64,000 bases of DNA from G965220825 sp965220825 (lineage in GTDB: Bacteria > Pseudomonadota > Alphaproteobacteria > UBA828): assembly GCA_965220825.1 (NCBI GenBank), contig OZ244839.1:1860001-1924000 (forward strand), written 5' to 3'. Positions 40,432 through 49,789 of the stretch are shown here, one piece after another (the stretch's first letter is position 1; each line of letters starts with the position of its first letter). The notes under the pieces are model-generated. The model was given only the letters and a program-made list of their open reading frames with translations, was not told where the DNA came from and made no database searches. The position numbers and the translations under genes were made by a program.

Positions 40432-41463
40432 TCAGTCCCGGGCCGGACGCAGCAGAATCTTGCACTCGTCGGTGGGCGTGCGGAGCTTCTCGAAGCGGTC
40501 AGCCAGATCGTCGAAGCCGATCACGTGCGTCACCAGAGGCTTCGGGTCGATCCGCCCGCTCGCCAACAGGTCCAGCACCACCTCGAAGTCGCGCTTCTTG
40601 TAGCCCAGCGCCCATTGCAGGCACACCTCCTTGGCCAGCGCGGCGAGCGGAATGAAACTGTCCGCCTTGGTGCAGACACCGCACACCATGACCTTGCCCT
40701 GATGCTTCACCAGCCCGATGCAGAGATCGAGCATTCCCGGTACGCCGACACATTCGATCACGAGCTCGGGCGGCCCGCCGGCGATCTCCGCATATTGGGC
40801 CGCAACGTCGCCCGCCGCGGGGTCGACGGCCGCGGTCGCACCCATCGCCAGCGCGCGCTGCCGGCGGTTCTCGGCGAACTCGCTTACGACCACATTGCGG
40901 GCCCCGGCGAAGCGGGCGAATGCCGCGCATGAAAGCCCGATGGGCCCGGCGCCGATCACGAGTACGTCGGTACCGGGCCGCATCTGCGCCTTGTCGATCA
41001 CGTGGTGGCCGACGGAGAGCGGCTCGGCAGTCGCCCCGTCCCGCAGGCTGAGCCCGTCGGGGAGGCGCAGCGCATTGCCCGAATCCACCCTTATATATTC
41101 CGCATAGGCGCCGGGCGCGCCGAATCCCGTGATGATGTTGTTCGGGCAGTGGATACCCATGCCGAGGCGGCATGTGCGCCCGCAGTCCGCGCAGGCATTG
41201 ACCGGTACCGCGGTGACGGTCTGCCCGACCTGCCATTCCGGCCCGGCTTCTGCACCGGTCTCCACGACCGTACCGGTGAATTCGTGGCCAAGGATCTGAC
41301 CGTCGGGAACCACCAATGCGCCTTCCTCGGTGGCGTGCAGATCGGAGCCGCAGATGCCGCAATACTCCACCTTGATCAGGAGATCGCCGGGGCGGATTTG
41401 CGGCGCCTCCACGTCTTCGATCGACAGCGGGTTGCCCACGCCCCTGAACACGGCTGCTTCCAT
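40432..41463 (-). CDS. Zinc-dependent alcohol dehydrogenase (MDR family)
   Basis: 343 aa. Catalytic zinc ligands in CGICGSDLHA and GHEFTG; structural zinc four-Cys cluster CADCGRTCRLGMGIHC; Rossmann motif VIGAGPIGLS. Closest in pattern to threonine/sorbitol/butanediol dehydrogenases. NAD-dependent oxidation of a secondary alcohol in the cluster's pathway is likely. Upstream, near 41533, is a weak TTGTCCTAC half-operator. Confidence 0.9.
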   Translation of the reverse strand: MEAAVFRGVGNPLSIEDVEAPQIRPGDLLIKVEYCGICGSDLHATEEGALVVPDGQILGHEFTGTVVETGAEAGPEWQVGQTVTAVPVNACADCGRTCRLGMGIHCPNNIITGFGAPGAYAEYIRVDSGNALRLPDGLSLRDGATAEPLSVGHHVIDKAQMRPGTDVLVIGAGPIGLSCAAFARFAGARNVVVSEFAENRRQRALAMGATAAVDPAAGDVAAQYAEIAGGPPELVIECVGVPGMLDLCIGLVKHQGKVMVCGVCTKADSFIPLAALAKEVCLQWALGYKKRDFEVVLDLLASGRIDPKPLVTHVIGFDDLADRFEKLRTPTDECKILLRPARD

Positions 41464-41573
41464 CCCCGTTCTCCCCCGCCGGCGGCGTCTTACGAGACTC
41501 TCAACCGGCTCCGTCGTGCTTCATGCGCATCATTGTCCTACGCAATTGCCGGACGCTCCACCCGGGCGCCCGC

Positions 41574-42434
41574 TCAATCCTCGCCGTAGCGGTACCAACC
41601 CTTTCCGGCGCGGCGTCCGTTGTAGCCGGCCTTGACCATCTGCTTGAGCAACGGGCGCGGCATGAAGCGGGGTCCATAGGCCTCATGCAGTATTTCCTGC
41701 ACGTCCAGCGTGAGATTGTTGGTCACCCCGTCCATGAGGCGAAAGGGGCCCACGGGAAGCCCCATGCCGAGCTTGCAGGCGGTATCGATGTCCTCGGGCG
41801 TCGCGACCCCTTCCTCCACCAGCCGGACCGCCTCGATCCAGAAAATGTGGATCAGCCGGTTCACCGCGAAGCCCACCACGTCCTTGATGCGCACCGGCGT
41901 CTTGCCCGCCTCCCGGCAGACCGCGGTGACCAGAGCCACCGTTTCCTCTTCGGTCTCGAGCCCCGGTATCACCTCCACCAGCTTCATGCGCGAGACCGGC
42001 GAGAAGAAGTGGGTGCCGAGGAAGTGCGGGCGCCGCGCCGCGCTCAGATGGGCCGACAGCACGGTGATCGGGATGCTCGACGTGTTGCTCGCGATGGGAC
42101 AGCCCGGGCGGAGGACGCCATCCAGCGCGGCGAAGACGCCCGCCTTCACCTGCTCGTCCTCGAACACGGCCTCGATCGCCATGTCGCAGCACGCGAACTC
42201 CTCCAGCGCGAGACTGGTGCCGAGGTTCGCGAGCGCCCGCGCCTTGTCGTCCGCCGCGTAGAAGCCGCGCGTGGTTCCCTTGTCCAGCACCCCTTCAAGC
42301 CTGGCCCGGGCCGCTTCAAGGGTCTCTTCGTCCCGGTCCGTGAGCAGCACGCGTTTGCCGGCGAGCGCCATCACCAGGGCGATCTCGGAGCCCATCATGC
42401 CGGCACCGACGACGCCGATCGTTTCCACACTCAT
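41574..42434 (-). CDS. 3-hydroxyacyl-CoA dehydrogenase
   Basis: 286 aa from ATG 42434 (MSVETIGVVGAGMMGSEIA), the single-function length. NAD motif GAGMMG, catalytic segment GTHFFSPVSRMKLVEVIPG (His), C-terminal domain with VGFAVNRL and GLPVGPFRLMDGVTNNL. Oxidises 3-hydroxyacyl-CoA to 3-ketoacyl-CoA; the thiolase gene upstream would then cleave it. Confidence 0.92.
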   Translation of the reverse strand: MSVETIGVVGAGMMGSEIALVMALAGKRVLLTDRDEETLEAARARLEGVLDKGTTRGFYAADDKARALANLGTSLALEEFACCDMAIEAVFEDEQVKAGVFAALDGVLRPGCPIASNTSSIPITVLSAHLSAARRPHFLGTHFFSPVSRMKLVEVIPGLETEEETVALVTAVCREAGKTPVRIKDVVGFAVNRLIHIFWIEAVRLVEEGVATPEDIDTACKLGMGLPVGPFRLMDGVTNNLTLDVQEILHEAYGPRFMPRPLLKQMVKAGYNGRRAGKGWYRYGED

Positions 42435-42462
42435 GACCCCGGCTCTCCCCACGCCTCGCCGG

Positions 42463-43644
42463 TCAATGAACCACGCGCTCGATCAGCATGGCGAGGCCTT
42501 GGCCTGCGCCCATGCACATGCTGACGACGGCGGTCTTTCGCCCCGTCTCCGCAAGATGCTGCATGGCGACCAGCGTCATCCGCGCACCGGTGGCGCCCGG
42601 CGGATGGCCGATGGAGATGCCGCCGCCATAGAGGTTGCAGCGCGCCCTTTCAACGCCGAGCCGGGCTTCCGCGTGGATGTTGACCACCGCGAAGGCCTCG
42701 TTGATCTCGTAATAGTCCACATCCCCCACCGCCAGGCCACGGGCCTCCAGCAGCGCTTCGATCGCGGGCACCGGGCCGCAGCCCATGATGCGGGGCGGCA
42801 CGCCGACGATCCGCCAATCGACGATGCGGGCGACGGGTTCGACGCCGAGCGCCTCCGCCTTCGCCCGGTCGGCCACCACCACCATGGCGGCGCCGTCGGT
42901 CACGCCGCTGGAATTTCCTGCCGTCACCAGACCGTTCTCGCGGAACACGGGCTTCATGGAGGCGAGCTTCTCCAGCCGGACATCGGGCCGGGGATATTCG
43001 TCCTCGGCCATCAGGTGCGCCTCCTTGCCGTGCCCCACCTCGAGGGGCGCGATCTGGCGCGCGAGGAAGGCGCGCCCGGCACCCGCCCGGCGCTGGCTCT
43101 CCACGGCATATTCGTCCATGGGCTCCCGGCGGTACTGGTAGTCCTCGGCCAGGTTCTCCGCCGTCTCGCCCATGAGCTCCAGGCTGAAGGGATCGCGATA
43201 GGCCCAGTCCAGCGTGTCCACCATGGTCTGCGGCCCCCGCTTGTGGCCCCAACGCCCGGTGGTTACGGCGAACGGCGCGCGGGAGAAGTTCTCGCCGCCG
43301 CCGGCAACGGCAATCTCGCTGTGGCCGGTCAAGATCTGCTGCGCGGCGGAGAGGATGGCCTGGGCACCGGAGGCGCAGGCGCGATTCACGTTGAGCGCGG
43401 CGCTGCGCTCGGGCAGGCCCGATTCGAGCGCGATATAGCGCGCCGAGAGATAGCCCTCCCTGTCTACCGGAAGCACGTTGCCCCAGACGAGATGGTCCAC
43501 ATGCTCCGCTTCGAGGCCCGCCTTTTTCAGACATGCCCTGGTCGCATGGATGCCGAGCCGCGCCAGGGGGATGTCCTTGAGCGATTTGCCAAAGTCGCCA
43601 AACGGTGTACGCATGCCACCGGCCAGAACGATCTCCCGGGCCAT
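42463..43644 (-). CDS. Thiolase (acetyl-CoA acyltransferase family), copy 1
   Basis: 393 aa from ATG 43644 (MAREIVLAGGMRTPFGDF). Active-site Cys in NRACASGAQA, His in NEAFAVVNIHAE and GGGISIGHPPGATGAR, second Cys in CMGAGQGLA. First gene of the minus-strand row thiolase, hydroxyacyl-CoA dehydrogenase, alcohol dehydrogenase, SDR, acyl-CoA dehydrogenase. Divergent from gntR, with a GntR-type operator in between. Confidence 0.93.
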   Translation of the reverse strand: MAREIVLAGGMRTPFGDFGKSLKDIPLARLGIHATRACLKKAGLEAEHVDHLVWGNVLPVDREGYLSARYIALESGLPERSAALNVNRACASGAQAILSAAQQILTGHSEIAVAGGGENFSRAPFAVTTGRWGHKRGPQTMVDTLDWAYRDPFSLELMGETAENLAEDYQYRREPMDEYAVESQRRAGAGRAFLARQIAPLEVGHGKEAHLMAEDEYPRPDVRLEKLASMKPVFRENGLVTAGNSSGVTDGAAMVVVADRAKAEALGVEPVARIVDWRIVGVPPRIMGCGPVPAIEALLEARGLAVGDVDYYEINEAFAVVNIHAEARLGVERARCNLYGGGISIGHPPGATGARMTLVAMQHLAETGRKTAVVSMCMGAGQGLAMLIERVVH

Positions 43645-43755
43645 TCCCGGCTCCCTTCCAGGTCTTCCGAAGCGCGACGGCGCGTCCGCGGCGGTCACGT
43701 GCGGACGGAATATTATTGACAGTCGAGGGCGCGTCAATCAGCGTGATGGACGATT

Positions 43756-43766
43756 TTGTATGACAA
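43756..43766. promoter_or_regulatory. GntR/FCD-type operator between the thiolase gene and gntR
   Basis: TTGTATGACAA (TTGT-ATG-ACAA) lies in the 165-bp divergent gap, 112 bp from the thiolase start and 44 bp from the gntR ATG. Same core as the sites at 34651 and 35810. Placed for autoregulation and control of the thiolase operon. Confidence 0.65.
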
Positions 43767-43809
43767 TATCGGCCATCGAGAGAAGCGGACGGGGGAGGCG
43801 GTAGCGGAG

Positions 43810-44529
43810 ATGGAACGTCGCACGCCGGATCCCGCGTCCGCTGCAGCGGACGGCGACACGGCCCCGCTCCCGGGCGCAAGCTCCCCGGACCAGGTGGTCC
43901 GCGCGCTCATCGACGGCGTCAGGAGCGGGCGCTACGTCCCCGGCCAACGGCTGATCGAGGCAGACCTCACCAGCGAGTTGAAAGTGAGCCGCGGGCCGGT
44001 CCGCGAAGCGCTCAAACGGCTCGCGGCGGAGGGGCTGGTGCGTCTCGTGCCGCATCGCGGCGCCTATATCCGCAAGCTCACGCGGCGCGAGGTCCGCGAT
44101 ATCCTCACCGTCCAGGAGCAGCTTACGGGGCTCGCGGCGCGGCTTGCGGCCGAACGCATCGGCGAGGGCGGGAACCGCGCCCGTTTTGCCGACGGCATGG
44201 CGCGGCTTGCACGCTTCCGCGAACGCCGCGATCCGGTTGCCTTCCTGGACGAGCGCGTGCGCTTCTACGAGACTCTGGTGGCCATCGGCGGCAATCGCGA
44301 ACTCGCCCGTTTCGTGCCGCTCGCCCAGGTGCAGCTGCTGCGCATGCAATTCCAGCAATATCTCTCGGAGGACGACCGAGAGCGGCAATTCCGAGAATAT
44401 GAGGCCCTGTCGGCCCATATTCTGGCCGCCGATCCGGCCCGGGCGGAGAAGGCCATGCAGCAGCACATCAGGCGGACGCTGCTCCGTATCGAGCGCCTGC
44501 CGGACGAGCTATTCGCCAACGAACCATGA
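43810..44529 (+). CDS. GntR-family (FCD/FadR subfamily) transcriptional regulator
   Basis: 239 aa from ATG 43810. An upstream TTG at 43756 is open but overlaps the operator, so I reject it. Residues 25-95 are a winged helix (LIEADLTSELKVSRGPVREALKRLAAEGLV). Residues about 100-225 are a helical FCD ligand domain; its first usual metal ligand in FHxxL reads FYETL, so metal binding may be altered. Probable local repressor relieved by an acyl-CoA or acid ligand. Confidence 0.9.
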   Translation: MERRTPDPASAAADGDTAPLPGASSPDQVVRALIDGVRSGRYVPGQRLIEADLTSELKVSRGPVREALKRLAAEGLVRLVPHRGAYIRKLTRREVRDILTVQEQLTGLAARLAAERIGEGGNRARFADGMARLARFRERRDPVAFLDERVRFYETLVAIGGNRELARFVPLAQVQLLRMQFQQYLSEDDRERQFREYEALSAHILAADPARAEKAMQQHIRRTLLRIERLPDELFANEP

Positions 44530-44539
44530 CGGGGATGCA

Positions 44540-45280
44540 ATGACGATTCTTGTCACCGGCGGTACCAAAGGCATCGGGCGGGCGATCGCGCTGAGCTTCG
44601 CGGCGCCCGGCAACCAGGTGTTCCTCAACTATCACGGAGACGACGACGCCGCGCGCGAGGCGGAAGCGCTGGTGGCGGCGAAGGGCGCAGCCGGCCACCT
44701 GATCCGCCAGGACGTGGGCACGCCCGACGGCGCGCGGGCGGTGCTCGCCCAAGTGGCGGAGCGGACCGACCGTCTCGACCAGCTCGTCCATTGCGCCGTA
44801 CGCGCGCTGCCCCGACCGGCACTCGACTGCGATGCGGACGACTTCACGGCGGCGGTCAACCTCAACGGCACCGCGCTACTCTATCTCGTGCAAGCGGCAA
44901 AACCCCTTCTTGCGCGCGGCAGCACGGTGTTCTTCCTGACGAGCCGCGGCGGGCGCACGGTGGTGCCCAACTACGCCGCCGTCGGCATCGCCAAGGCGCT
45001 CGCCGAATCCCTGGTGCGCTATCTCGCCGCCGAGCTTGCGCCGCTGGGGGTGCGGATCAACAGCGTGGCGCCCGGCGTGGTCGATACGCAAGCGGTGCGC
45101 ACCCTTTTCGGCGACAAGGCGGAGGAGTTGGTACGCCATGCCGCCGAAACCAACCCCAGCGGGCGCGGCGTCCGGGAAGAGGACTACACCAGCGTGATTC
45201 GCTTCCTCGCGAGCCCGGAGGCCGCCTTCGTCCAGGGCCAGACGATCTTCGTCAATGGCGGCCACTATCTGGCGGCATAG
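44540..45280 (+). CDS. FabL-like enoyl reductase (SDR)
   Basis: 246 aa. Cofactor motif VTGGTKGIGRA. The catalytic pattern is Tyr-x6-Lys (NYAAVGIAKAL), not Tyr-x3-Lys, and the flanking sequence (SLVRYLAAELAPLGVRINSV, GQTIFVNGG) is that of FabL-type enoyl-ACP/CoA reductases. It could therefore reduce a double bond or run in the opposite direction, rather than oxidise an alcohol. ATG 44540 is ten bases after the gntR stop, so the two are cotranscribed. It is convergent with the next thiolase, 14 bp away. Confidence 0.8.
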   Translation: MTILVTGGTKGIGRAIALSFAAPGNQVFLNYHGDDDAAREAEALVAAKGAAGHLIRQDVGTPDGARAVLAQVAERTDRLDQLVHCAVRALPRPALDCDADDFTAAVNLNGTALLYLVQAAKPLLARGSTVFFLTSRGGRTVVPNYAAVGIAKALAESLVRYLAAELAPLGVRINSVAPGVVDTQAVRTLFGDKAEELVRHAAETNPSGRGVREEDYTSVIRFLASPEAAFVQGQTIFVNGGHYLAA

Positions 45281-45294
45281 GCGCCGGAAGGCGC

Positions 45295-46464
45295 TCAGTC
45301 CAGGCGTTCGACCAGCGTGGCATTCGCCATGCCGCCGCTCTCGCACATGGCTTGAAGACCGAAGCGGCCGCCGCTCTCCTCGAGGGCCCCGATCAGGTTC
45401 GCCGTAAGCCTGCCGCCGGATGCGCCCACCGGATGGCCGAAGGCGATAGCGCCGCCGTTCACGTTCACCCGCTCCATATCCGCCCCGATCTGGGCGGCCC
45501 AGGCCAGAACGACGGACGCGAAGGCTTCGTTTACCTCGAAGCGATCCACCGCCTCCAATGGAATGCCGCTTCGCGCCAGGAGCTTTTTCGTCGCCGGCAC
45601 GACACCCATCAACATCAGGACCGGGTCGTCGCCCGCCACCGCGAAATGCACGGCCGCGGCGCGGGGCGAAAGCCCCAGGCGGGAAGCCGCGCTCTCCGAA
45701 GCAATCAGCATGGCGCAAGCGCCGTCCGTGACCTGACTGGCATTGCCCGCCGTCACCACCCAGCCGATCTCGGGGAAGCGGGCCGCCATGGCTTCGTCGT
45801 GGAACGCGGGCGGGAGCGCCGCGAGTTTCTTCGCGCTCGTGTCCCGCCGGATGCCTTCATCGCGCGCGGCATCGCCGACAGGCAGAACGTCCCGCGCAAA
45901 GGCGCCCCGCTCCTCCGCCTGCGCCGCGCGCCGATGAGAGCGAAGCGCATAGCCGTCCAGCGCCTCCCGCGAGAGTCCCCAGCGGGCGGCGATGAGCTCC
46001 GCCGAGATTCCCTGATGCACCAGCCCCCGGCGATAGCGTGCGCGCAGCATGGGACCCAAATTGTCCTGGCCCAGCCGGTTGCTCTTCATGGGTACGCGGC
46101 TCATGGACTCGACGCCGCAGGCGACGGCCAGGTCGTACGCACCCGCGACGACACCCTGCGCGGCGAAGTCCATCGCCTGCTGGGCGGAGCCGCATTTACG
46201 GTCCAGAGTGACCGCCGGAACCGTCTCGGGAAAGCCGGCGGCGAGCCACGCCTGGCGGCCGATATTGGCCGCCTGCTCGCCCACCTGAAGGACACAACCG
46301 GCGATCACGTCGTCCACCTCCGCCGGATCGACGCCGGTACGCGCGAACAGGCCCTGGAGCGTCCCGGCAAGAAGGTCGACCGGATGGATCCCATGCAAGA
46401 GGCCGTCCTCCCGCCCCCTGCCGAAGGGCGTTCGGACGATATCGACGATCAGCGCGCGCCGCAC
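45295..46464 (-). CDS. Thiolase (acetyl-CoA acyltransferase family), copy 2
   Basis: 389 aa from GTG 46464 (RRALIVDIVRTPFGRG), five bases after the carboxyltransferase stop; a longer frame upstream is rejected because it runs through that gene. Cys in LDRKCGSAQQA, His in NEAFASVVLAWA and NGGAIAFGHPVGASGGR, and the C-terminal MCESGGMANATL (Cys). Last gene of the seven-gene operon from 53648. Confidence 0.9.
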   Translation of the reverse strand: MRRALIVDIVRTPFGRGREDGLLHGIHPVDLLAGTLQGLFARTGVDPAEVDDVIAGCVLQVGEQAANIGRQAWLAAGFPETVPAVTLDRKCGSAQQAMDFAAQGVVAGAYDLAVACGVESMSRVPMKSNRLGQDNLGPMLRARYRRGLVHQGISAELIAARWGLSREALDGYALRSHRRAAQAEERGAFARDVLPVGDAARDEGIRRDTSAKKLAALPPAFHDEAMAARFPEIGWVVTAGNASQVTDGACAMLIASESAASRLGLSPRAAAVHFAVAGDDPVLMLMGVVPATKKLLARSGIPLEAVDRFEVNEAFASVVLAWAAQIGADMERVNVNGGAIAFGHPVGASGGRLTANLIGALEESGGRFGLQAMCESGGMANATLVERLD

Positions 46465-46469
46465 GGGGC

Positions 46470-47924
46470 CTAACGCCGCAGGGAGACCGAAAGCTCGGCA
46501 GTGCGGACCTCCACATAGTTCGAGGTGGAGAGCGTCATGAGCCTGCGCACCTGCTCGAGCTCCGGTGTGGACAGAAGCGGATAGTCGCGCTTTACCGGAC
46601 CCGCCGCCCGCATCTTCTCGATATCGGTGGCGGGCACGAGCGCGCGGAGCAGGAGCTCGTCGTCGTCCCGCGTGCCGTAGCACTTGCGCAACTCCTCCAG
46701 GCTGGGTTGTTCAGGCGGAACCGCCAGCACCTCCTTCGCCCGGGGCGCGGCCATGATCCGATCCAGAACGTCCTCCTCGATGGGTGCGACGGGCTCGCCG
46801 TAATGACCGCCCGCATATTGGATCACCTCGTCCGGGATCACCGAATAGCGGTCGCCGGTGACGATATTGAGCACCGCGAGCGTGCCGACGAGCTGGGAGA
46901 AGGGCGTCGCCATCCCGGGATAGCCGAGCTCACGGCGCACGCGTCCCGTCTCCTCCAGGACCTCGTCGAGCTTCTCCGCCATATCGTGCTGCGCCAGCTG
47001 CGCCTTCAGCGTGCCCATCATTCCGCCAGGCACCTGGTGTTCGAGGGAGAAGAGGTCGTATTCCCGCGGCACGCCGACGGGCAGGCCCGCGGCCTCGGCC
47101 ACGCGCTCGAAATGCGCCGCAATCGGCGGCAGCAGCGCCGTATCGATAGCGTGCGTGTGGCCCATGAGCTCGACGTTCCGCGCCATGACCTCGACGGAGG
47201 GCACGGAGGGGCCGTTGGCCATGGGTCGGGAGGCCGTGTGCAGGATGCGGACGCCGAGCTTCACCGCCTCCACATAGGCGATGCCGGACGCGCCAAGCAG
47301 GTTGTTGGAGTGAAACTCGATGGGCTTGCCGCGGGCTTTCTCCGTGATCGCCGGCAACAGCCCGCGCAAGCGGTCCGGCCCGAGCACGCCCGCCGTGTCG
47401 TAGAGCAGGATGGTGTCCACCTCCGGCAGTGCCGAAAGCCTGTCCGCCTTGTCGGCGTAATAGTCGTCCGTATGCACCGGGCTCAGCGTGAACATGATGG
47501 CGCCCACCACCTCGGCGCCGAATTCCTTCGCGACCCTGGCGAGGCGGTGCGTCTTGTCGATGTTGAACAGCACGTCGTAAATCCAGAAGCTGCGGCAGCC
47601 ATGGACGCAGAGCTGGCGCATCCAGACGTCCATCAACGCATCCGGCGTCACGCCGAAGGTGACGCTCGCATTGCTGCGCATCCCGCCGCGGATCGTGCTG
47701 TTGGGCATGGCCTGGACCAGCAGGTCGAGCCCCTCCCAGGGGTTTTCCCGGCAATATCGGATAAGCACTTCGAAATGGCTCGAACCGGTGAGGTCCACGA
47801 CGCGGTAACCCACCCTGTCGACGGTGGGCGCGATGGGGAGCGCCATGCCCGCCTGCATGCGCATTCCCCACAGGCTCTGCTGCCCGTCACGCATGGTCTC
47901 GTCGAGAAATTCGATATGGGCCAT
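46470..47924 (-). CDS. PycB/OadA-like carboxyltransferase (HMGL-type barrel)
   Basis: 484 aa. The N-terminal TIM barrel begins FLDETMRDGQQSLWGMRM, the DTTxRDxxQS metal site of pyruvate carboxylase and oxaloacetate decarboxylase carboxyltransferases. A conserved-type helical domain follows (PGGMMGTLKAQLAQ; YPGMATPFSQLVGTLAV). There is no attached biotinyl domain; a separate BCCP and biotin carboxylase lie just upstream. Together the three would form a biotin-dependent carboxylase of pyruvate-carboxylase type rather than acetyl-CoA type. Acceptor unknown. Confidence 0.85.
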   Translation of the reverse strand: MAHIEFLDETMRDGQQSLWGMRMQAGMALPIAPTVDRVGYRVVDLTGSSHFEVLIRYCRENPWEGLDLLVQAMPNSTIRGGMRSNASVTFGVTPDALMDVWMRQLCVHGCRSFWIYDVLFNIDKTHRLARVAKEFGAEVVGAIMFTLSPVHTDDYYADKADRLSALPEVDTILLYDTAGVLGPDRLRGLLPAITEKARGKPIEFHSNNLLGASGIAYVEAVKLGVRILHTASRPMANGPSVPSVEVMARNVELMGHTHAIDTALLPPIAAHFERVAEAAGLPVGVPREYDLFSLEHQVPGGMMGTLKAQLAQHDMAEKLDEVLEETGRVRRELGYPGMATPFSQLVGTLAVLNIVTGDRYSVIPDEVIQYAGGHYGEPVAPIEEDVLDRIMAAPRAKEVLAVPPEQPSLEELRKCYGTRDDDELLLRALVPATDIEKMRAAGPVKRDYPLLSTPELEQVRRLMTLSTSNYVEVRTAELSVSLRR

Positions 47925-47936
47925 CCCTCGCTCCGC

Positions 47937-49295
47937 TCAATGCGCCGGGGTAGGCGGGAAGGTCCGCTCAAGCCAGCGCGTGTTCACCGCATTGGAGGTG
48001 AAATCCGCATGCCCCACCAGACGCGCCTGGAACGCGAGGTTGGTCTCGATGCCCTCGATCCGGAAATCGCCAAGGGCGCGCTCCATGCGGGCGATGGCCC
48101 GGGCGCGGGTCGGGGCCGAAGCGATCAACTTGCCGATCATACTGTCGTAATAGGGCGGCACACGGTAGCCGGCGCGGCAGTGGCTTTCCAGCCGTATGCC
48201 ATCGCCCACCGGCGGGCGCCACAGGGTGATCGTGCCCGGCGACGGCGCGAAGCCGCGCTCCGGGGACTCCGCGTTGATGCGGCACTCGACGGCATGACCG
48301 GAAAGCGCCACCTCTTCCTGCGTGATGTCGAGGCCCTCTCCGCCAGCAATTCGAAGCTGCGCCTGCACCAGGTCGAAGCCCGAGACCTCTTCGGTCACCG
48401 GGTGCTCCACCTGGATGCGGGCGTTCACCTCGATGAAATAGGCCTTGCCCCGCGCAGCGTCGTAGAGGAACTCGACGGTTCCGGCGTTGCGGTAGGCGAG
48501 GCGCCCAGCGAGGCGCAAGGACGCCTCGTACAGGGCGGCGCGGGCTTCCGGCGGCAGGGCGAGCGCCGGCGCCTCCTCGACCAGCTTCTGGAAGCGCCGC
48601 TGGACCGAACAGTCGCGCTCGCCGAGATGCACCACACGGCCCTCGCCGTCCCCAAGGATCTGGACCTCCACATGGCGCGCGTCCTCGATGAAGCGCTCGG
48701 CATAAAGGGCGCCGTCGCCGAACGCCGCCAGCGCCTCGGCCGAGGCGCGCTCGAACCCCGCGTCGATCTCCGCGTCCGAATGTGCCACCAGCATGCCGCG
48801 CCCGCCGCCACCCGCGCTCGCCTTGAGCAGGACGGGATAGCCGTGGACGGCCGCGAAGCGGCGCGCCTCTGCCGGGGAGTCCAGCCGATCCGAGCCGGGA
48901 ACAGGCGGCACGTCCGCTTCCGCCGCAATTGCCCGCGCGGCGAGCTTGTCCCCCAGTCGCTCGATGGTTTCCGGCGCGGGGCCGACAAAGATGACGCCCT
49001 CCTCCTCGCAGAGCCGGGCCAGCCCGGCATGTTCTGCCAGAAAGCCGTAGCCCGGATGGAGCGCATCGCAGCCCGTCGCCTTCGCCGCATGGACGATGAG
49101 CCTGGCGTCCAGATAGCTCGCCCGCGCCGGCGCGGGGCCCAGCACGACGGCGCGGTCGGCCAGTTCGGCACCCAGGCTGTCGCGATCCGCGTCCGAGACG
49201 CCCACCACGGTCTCGAGGCCGAGGGCGCGGCAGGCGTTGACGATGCGGCACGCGATCTCGCCCCGGTTCGCGACGAAGACCCGCGAGAGCCCCAT
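47937..49295 (-). CDS. Biotin carboxylase subunit (AccC-like)
   Basis: 452 aa from ATG 49295 (MGLSRVFVANRGEIACRI), the family's usual length. ATP-grasp with KASAGGGGRGM, EKFIEDARHVEVQ-like AERFIEDARHVEVQILG, catalytic ERDCSVQRR and FIEVNARIQVEHPVTE. ATP-dependent carboxylation of the biotin on the BCCP encoded just upstream. Frames extending further upstream lie inside that gene. Confidence 0.93.
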   Translation of the reverse strand: MGLSRVFVANRGEIACRIVNACRALGLETVVGVSDADRDSLGAELADRAVVLGPAPARASYLDARLIVHAAKATGCDALHPGYGFLAEHAGLARLCEEEGVIFVGPAPETIERLGDKLAARAIAAEADVPPVPGSDRLDSPAEARRFAAVHGYPVLLKASAGGGGRGMLVAHSDAEIDAGFERASAEALAAFGDGALYAERFIEDARHVEVQILGDGEGRVVHLGERDCSVQRRFQKLVEEAPALALPPEARAALYEASLRLAGRLAYRNAGTVEFLYDAARGKAYFIEVNARIQVEHPVTEEVSGFDLVQAQLRIAGGEGLDITQEEVALSGHAVECRINAESPERGFAPSPGTITLWRPPVGDGIRLESHCRAGYRVPPYYDSMIGKLIASAPTRARAIARMERALGDFRIEGIETNLAFQARLVGHADFTSNAVNTRWLERTFPPTPAH

Positions 49296-49300
49296 GGCGC

Positions 49301-49789
49301 CTATCCGCCTTTCCCGGCTTCGGGTCGCACCAGGAAGAGCGGCGTACCGAACTCCACCATCTCGCCGTCTTCCACGCAGACCCGCACCACGGTACCGCGG
49401 ACGCCGGCGCGGACCGGCGTGAACAGTTTCATCACCTCGATCAGGCAGACCTCCGTCTCGTCGCAGACGCGCCCGCCCACCTCCACATAGGGTGCCGCAC
49501 CCGGCTTCGGGCCGCGGTAGAAGGTTCCCAGATTGGGGGCCGGGATCTCCACCAGCCCGTCCGCGCGCGCCTGCGGCGCTTTGCCGGCGCCCGTCGGCGC
49601 GGATGCTGACGGAGCCGCCGCGGGCGCAGCCTCCGGGCGGGCCGGCGCCGCGACCGATGGCTGATGGAGCGCCGCATCGGCGTCGTCGGAAAGCACCAGC
49701 GCAAGACCCTCCACCTCGAGTCTCAACGCGCGCCAGTCGGAGAGTTCGAACAAGCGGATCAGGGCTTCGATTTCTCGCTGGTCGATCAT
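49301..49789 (-). CDS. Biotin carboxyl carrier protein
   Basis: 162 aa. N-terminal helical part (MIDQREIEALIRLFELSDW) as in AccB, Ala/Pro-rich linker (about 48-78), and a C-terminal biotinyl domain with EVMKLF (biotin on the Lys, near residue 120). Start ATG overlaps the dikinase stop by 4 bp. Confidence 0.92.
   Translation of the reverse strand: MIDQREIEALIRLFELSDWRALRLEVEGLALVLSDDADAALHQPSVAAPARPEAAPAAAPSASAPTGAGKAPQARADGLVEIPAPNLGTFYRGPKPGAAPYVEVGGRVCDETEVCLIEVMKLFTPVRAGVRGTVVRVCVEDGEMVEFGTPLFLVRPEAGKGG

Noticed and set aside
41530..41548. Fourth GntR operator upstream of the alcohol dehydrogenase (TTGTCCTACGC)
   Set aside because: Only one half-site matches and it is not palindromic; kept as a weak variant only.
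43756..43809. TTG start at 43756 for the GntR regulator
   Set aside because: It would place the operator inside the coding region and lacks a ribosome site; ATG 43810 fits the family better.
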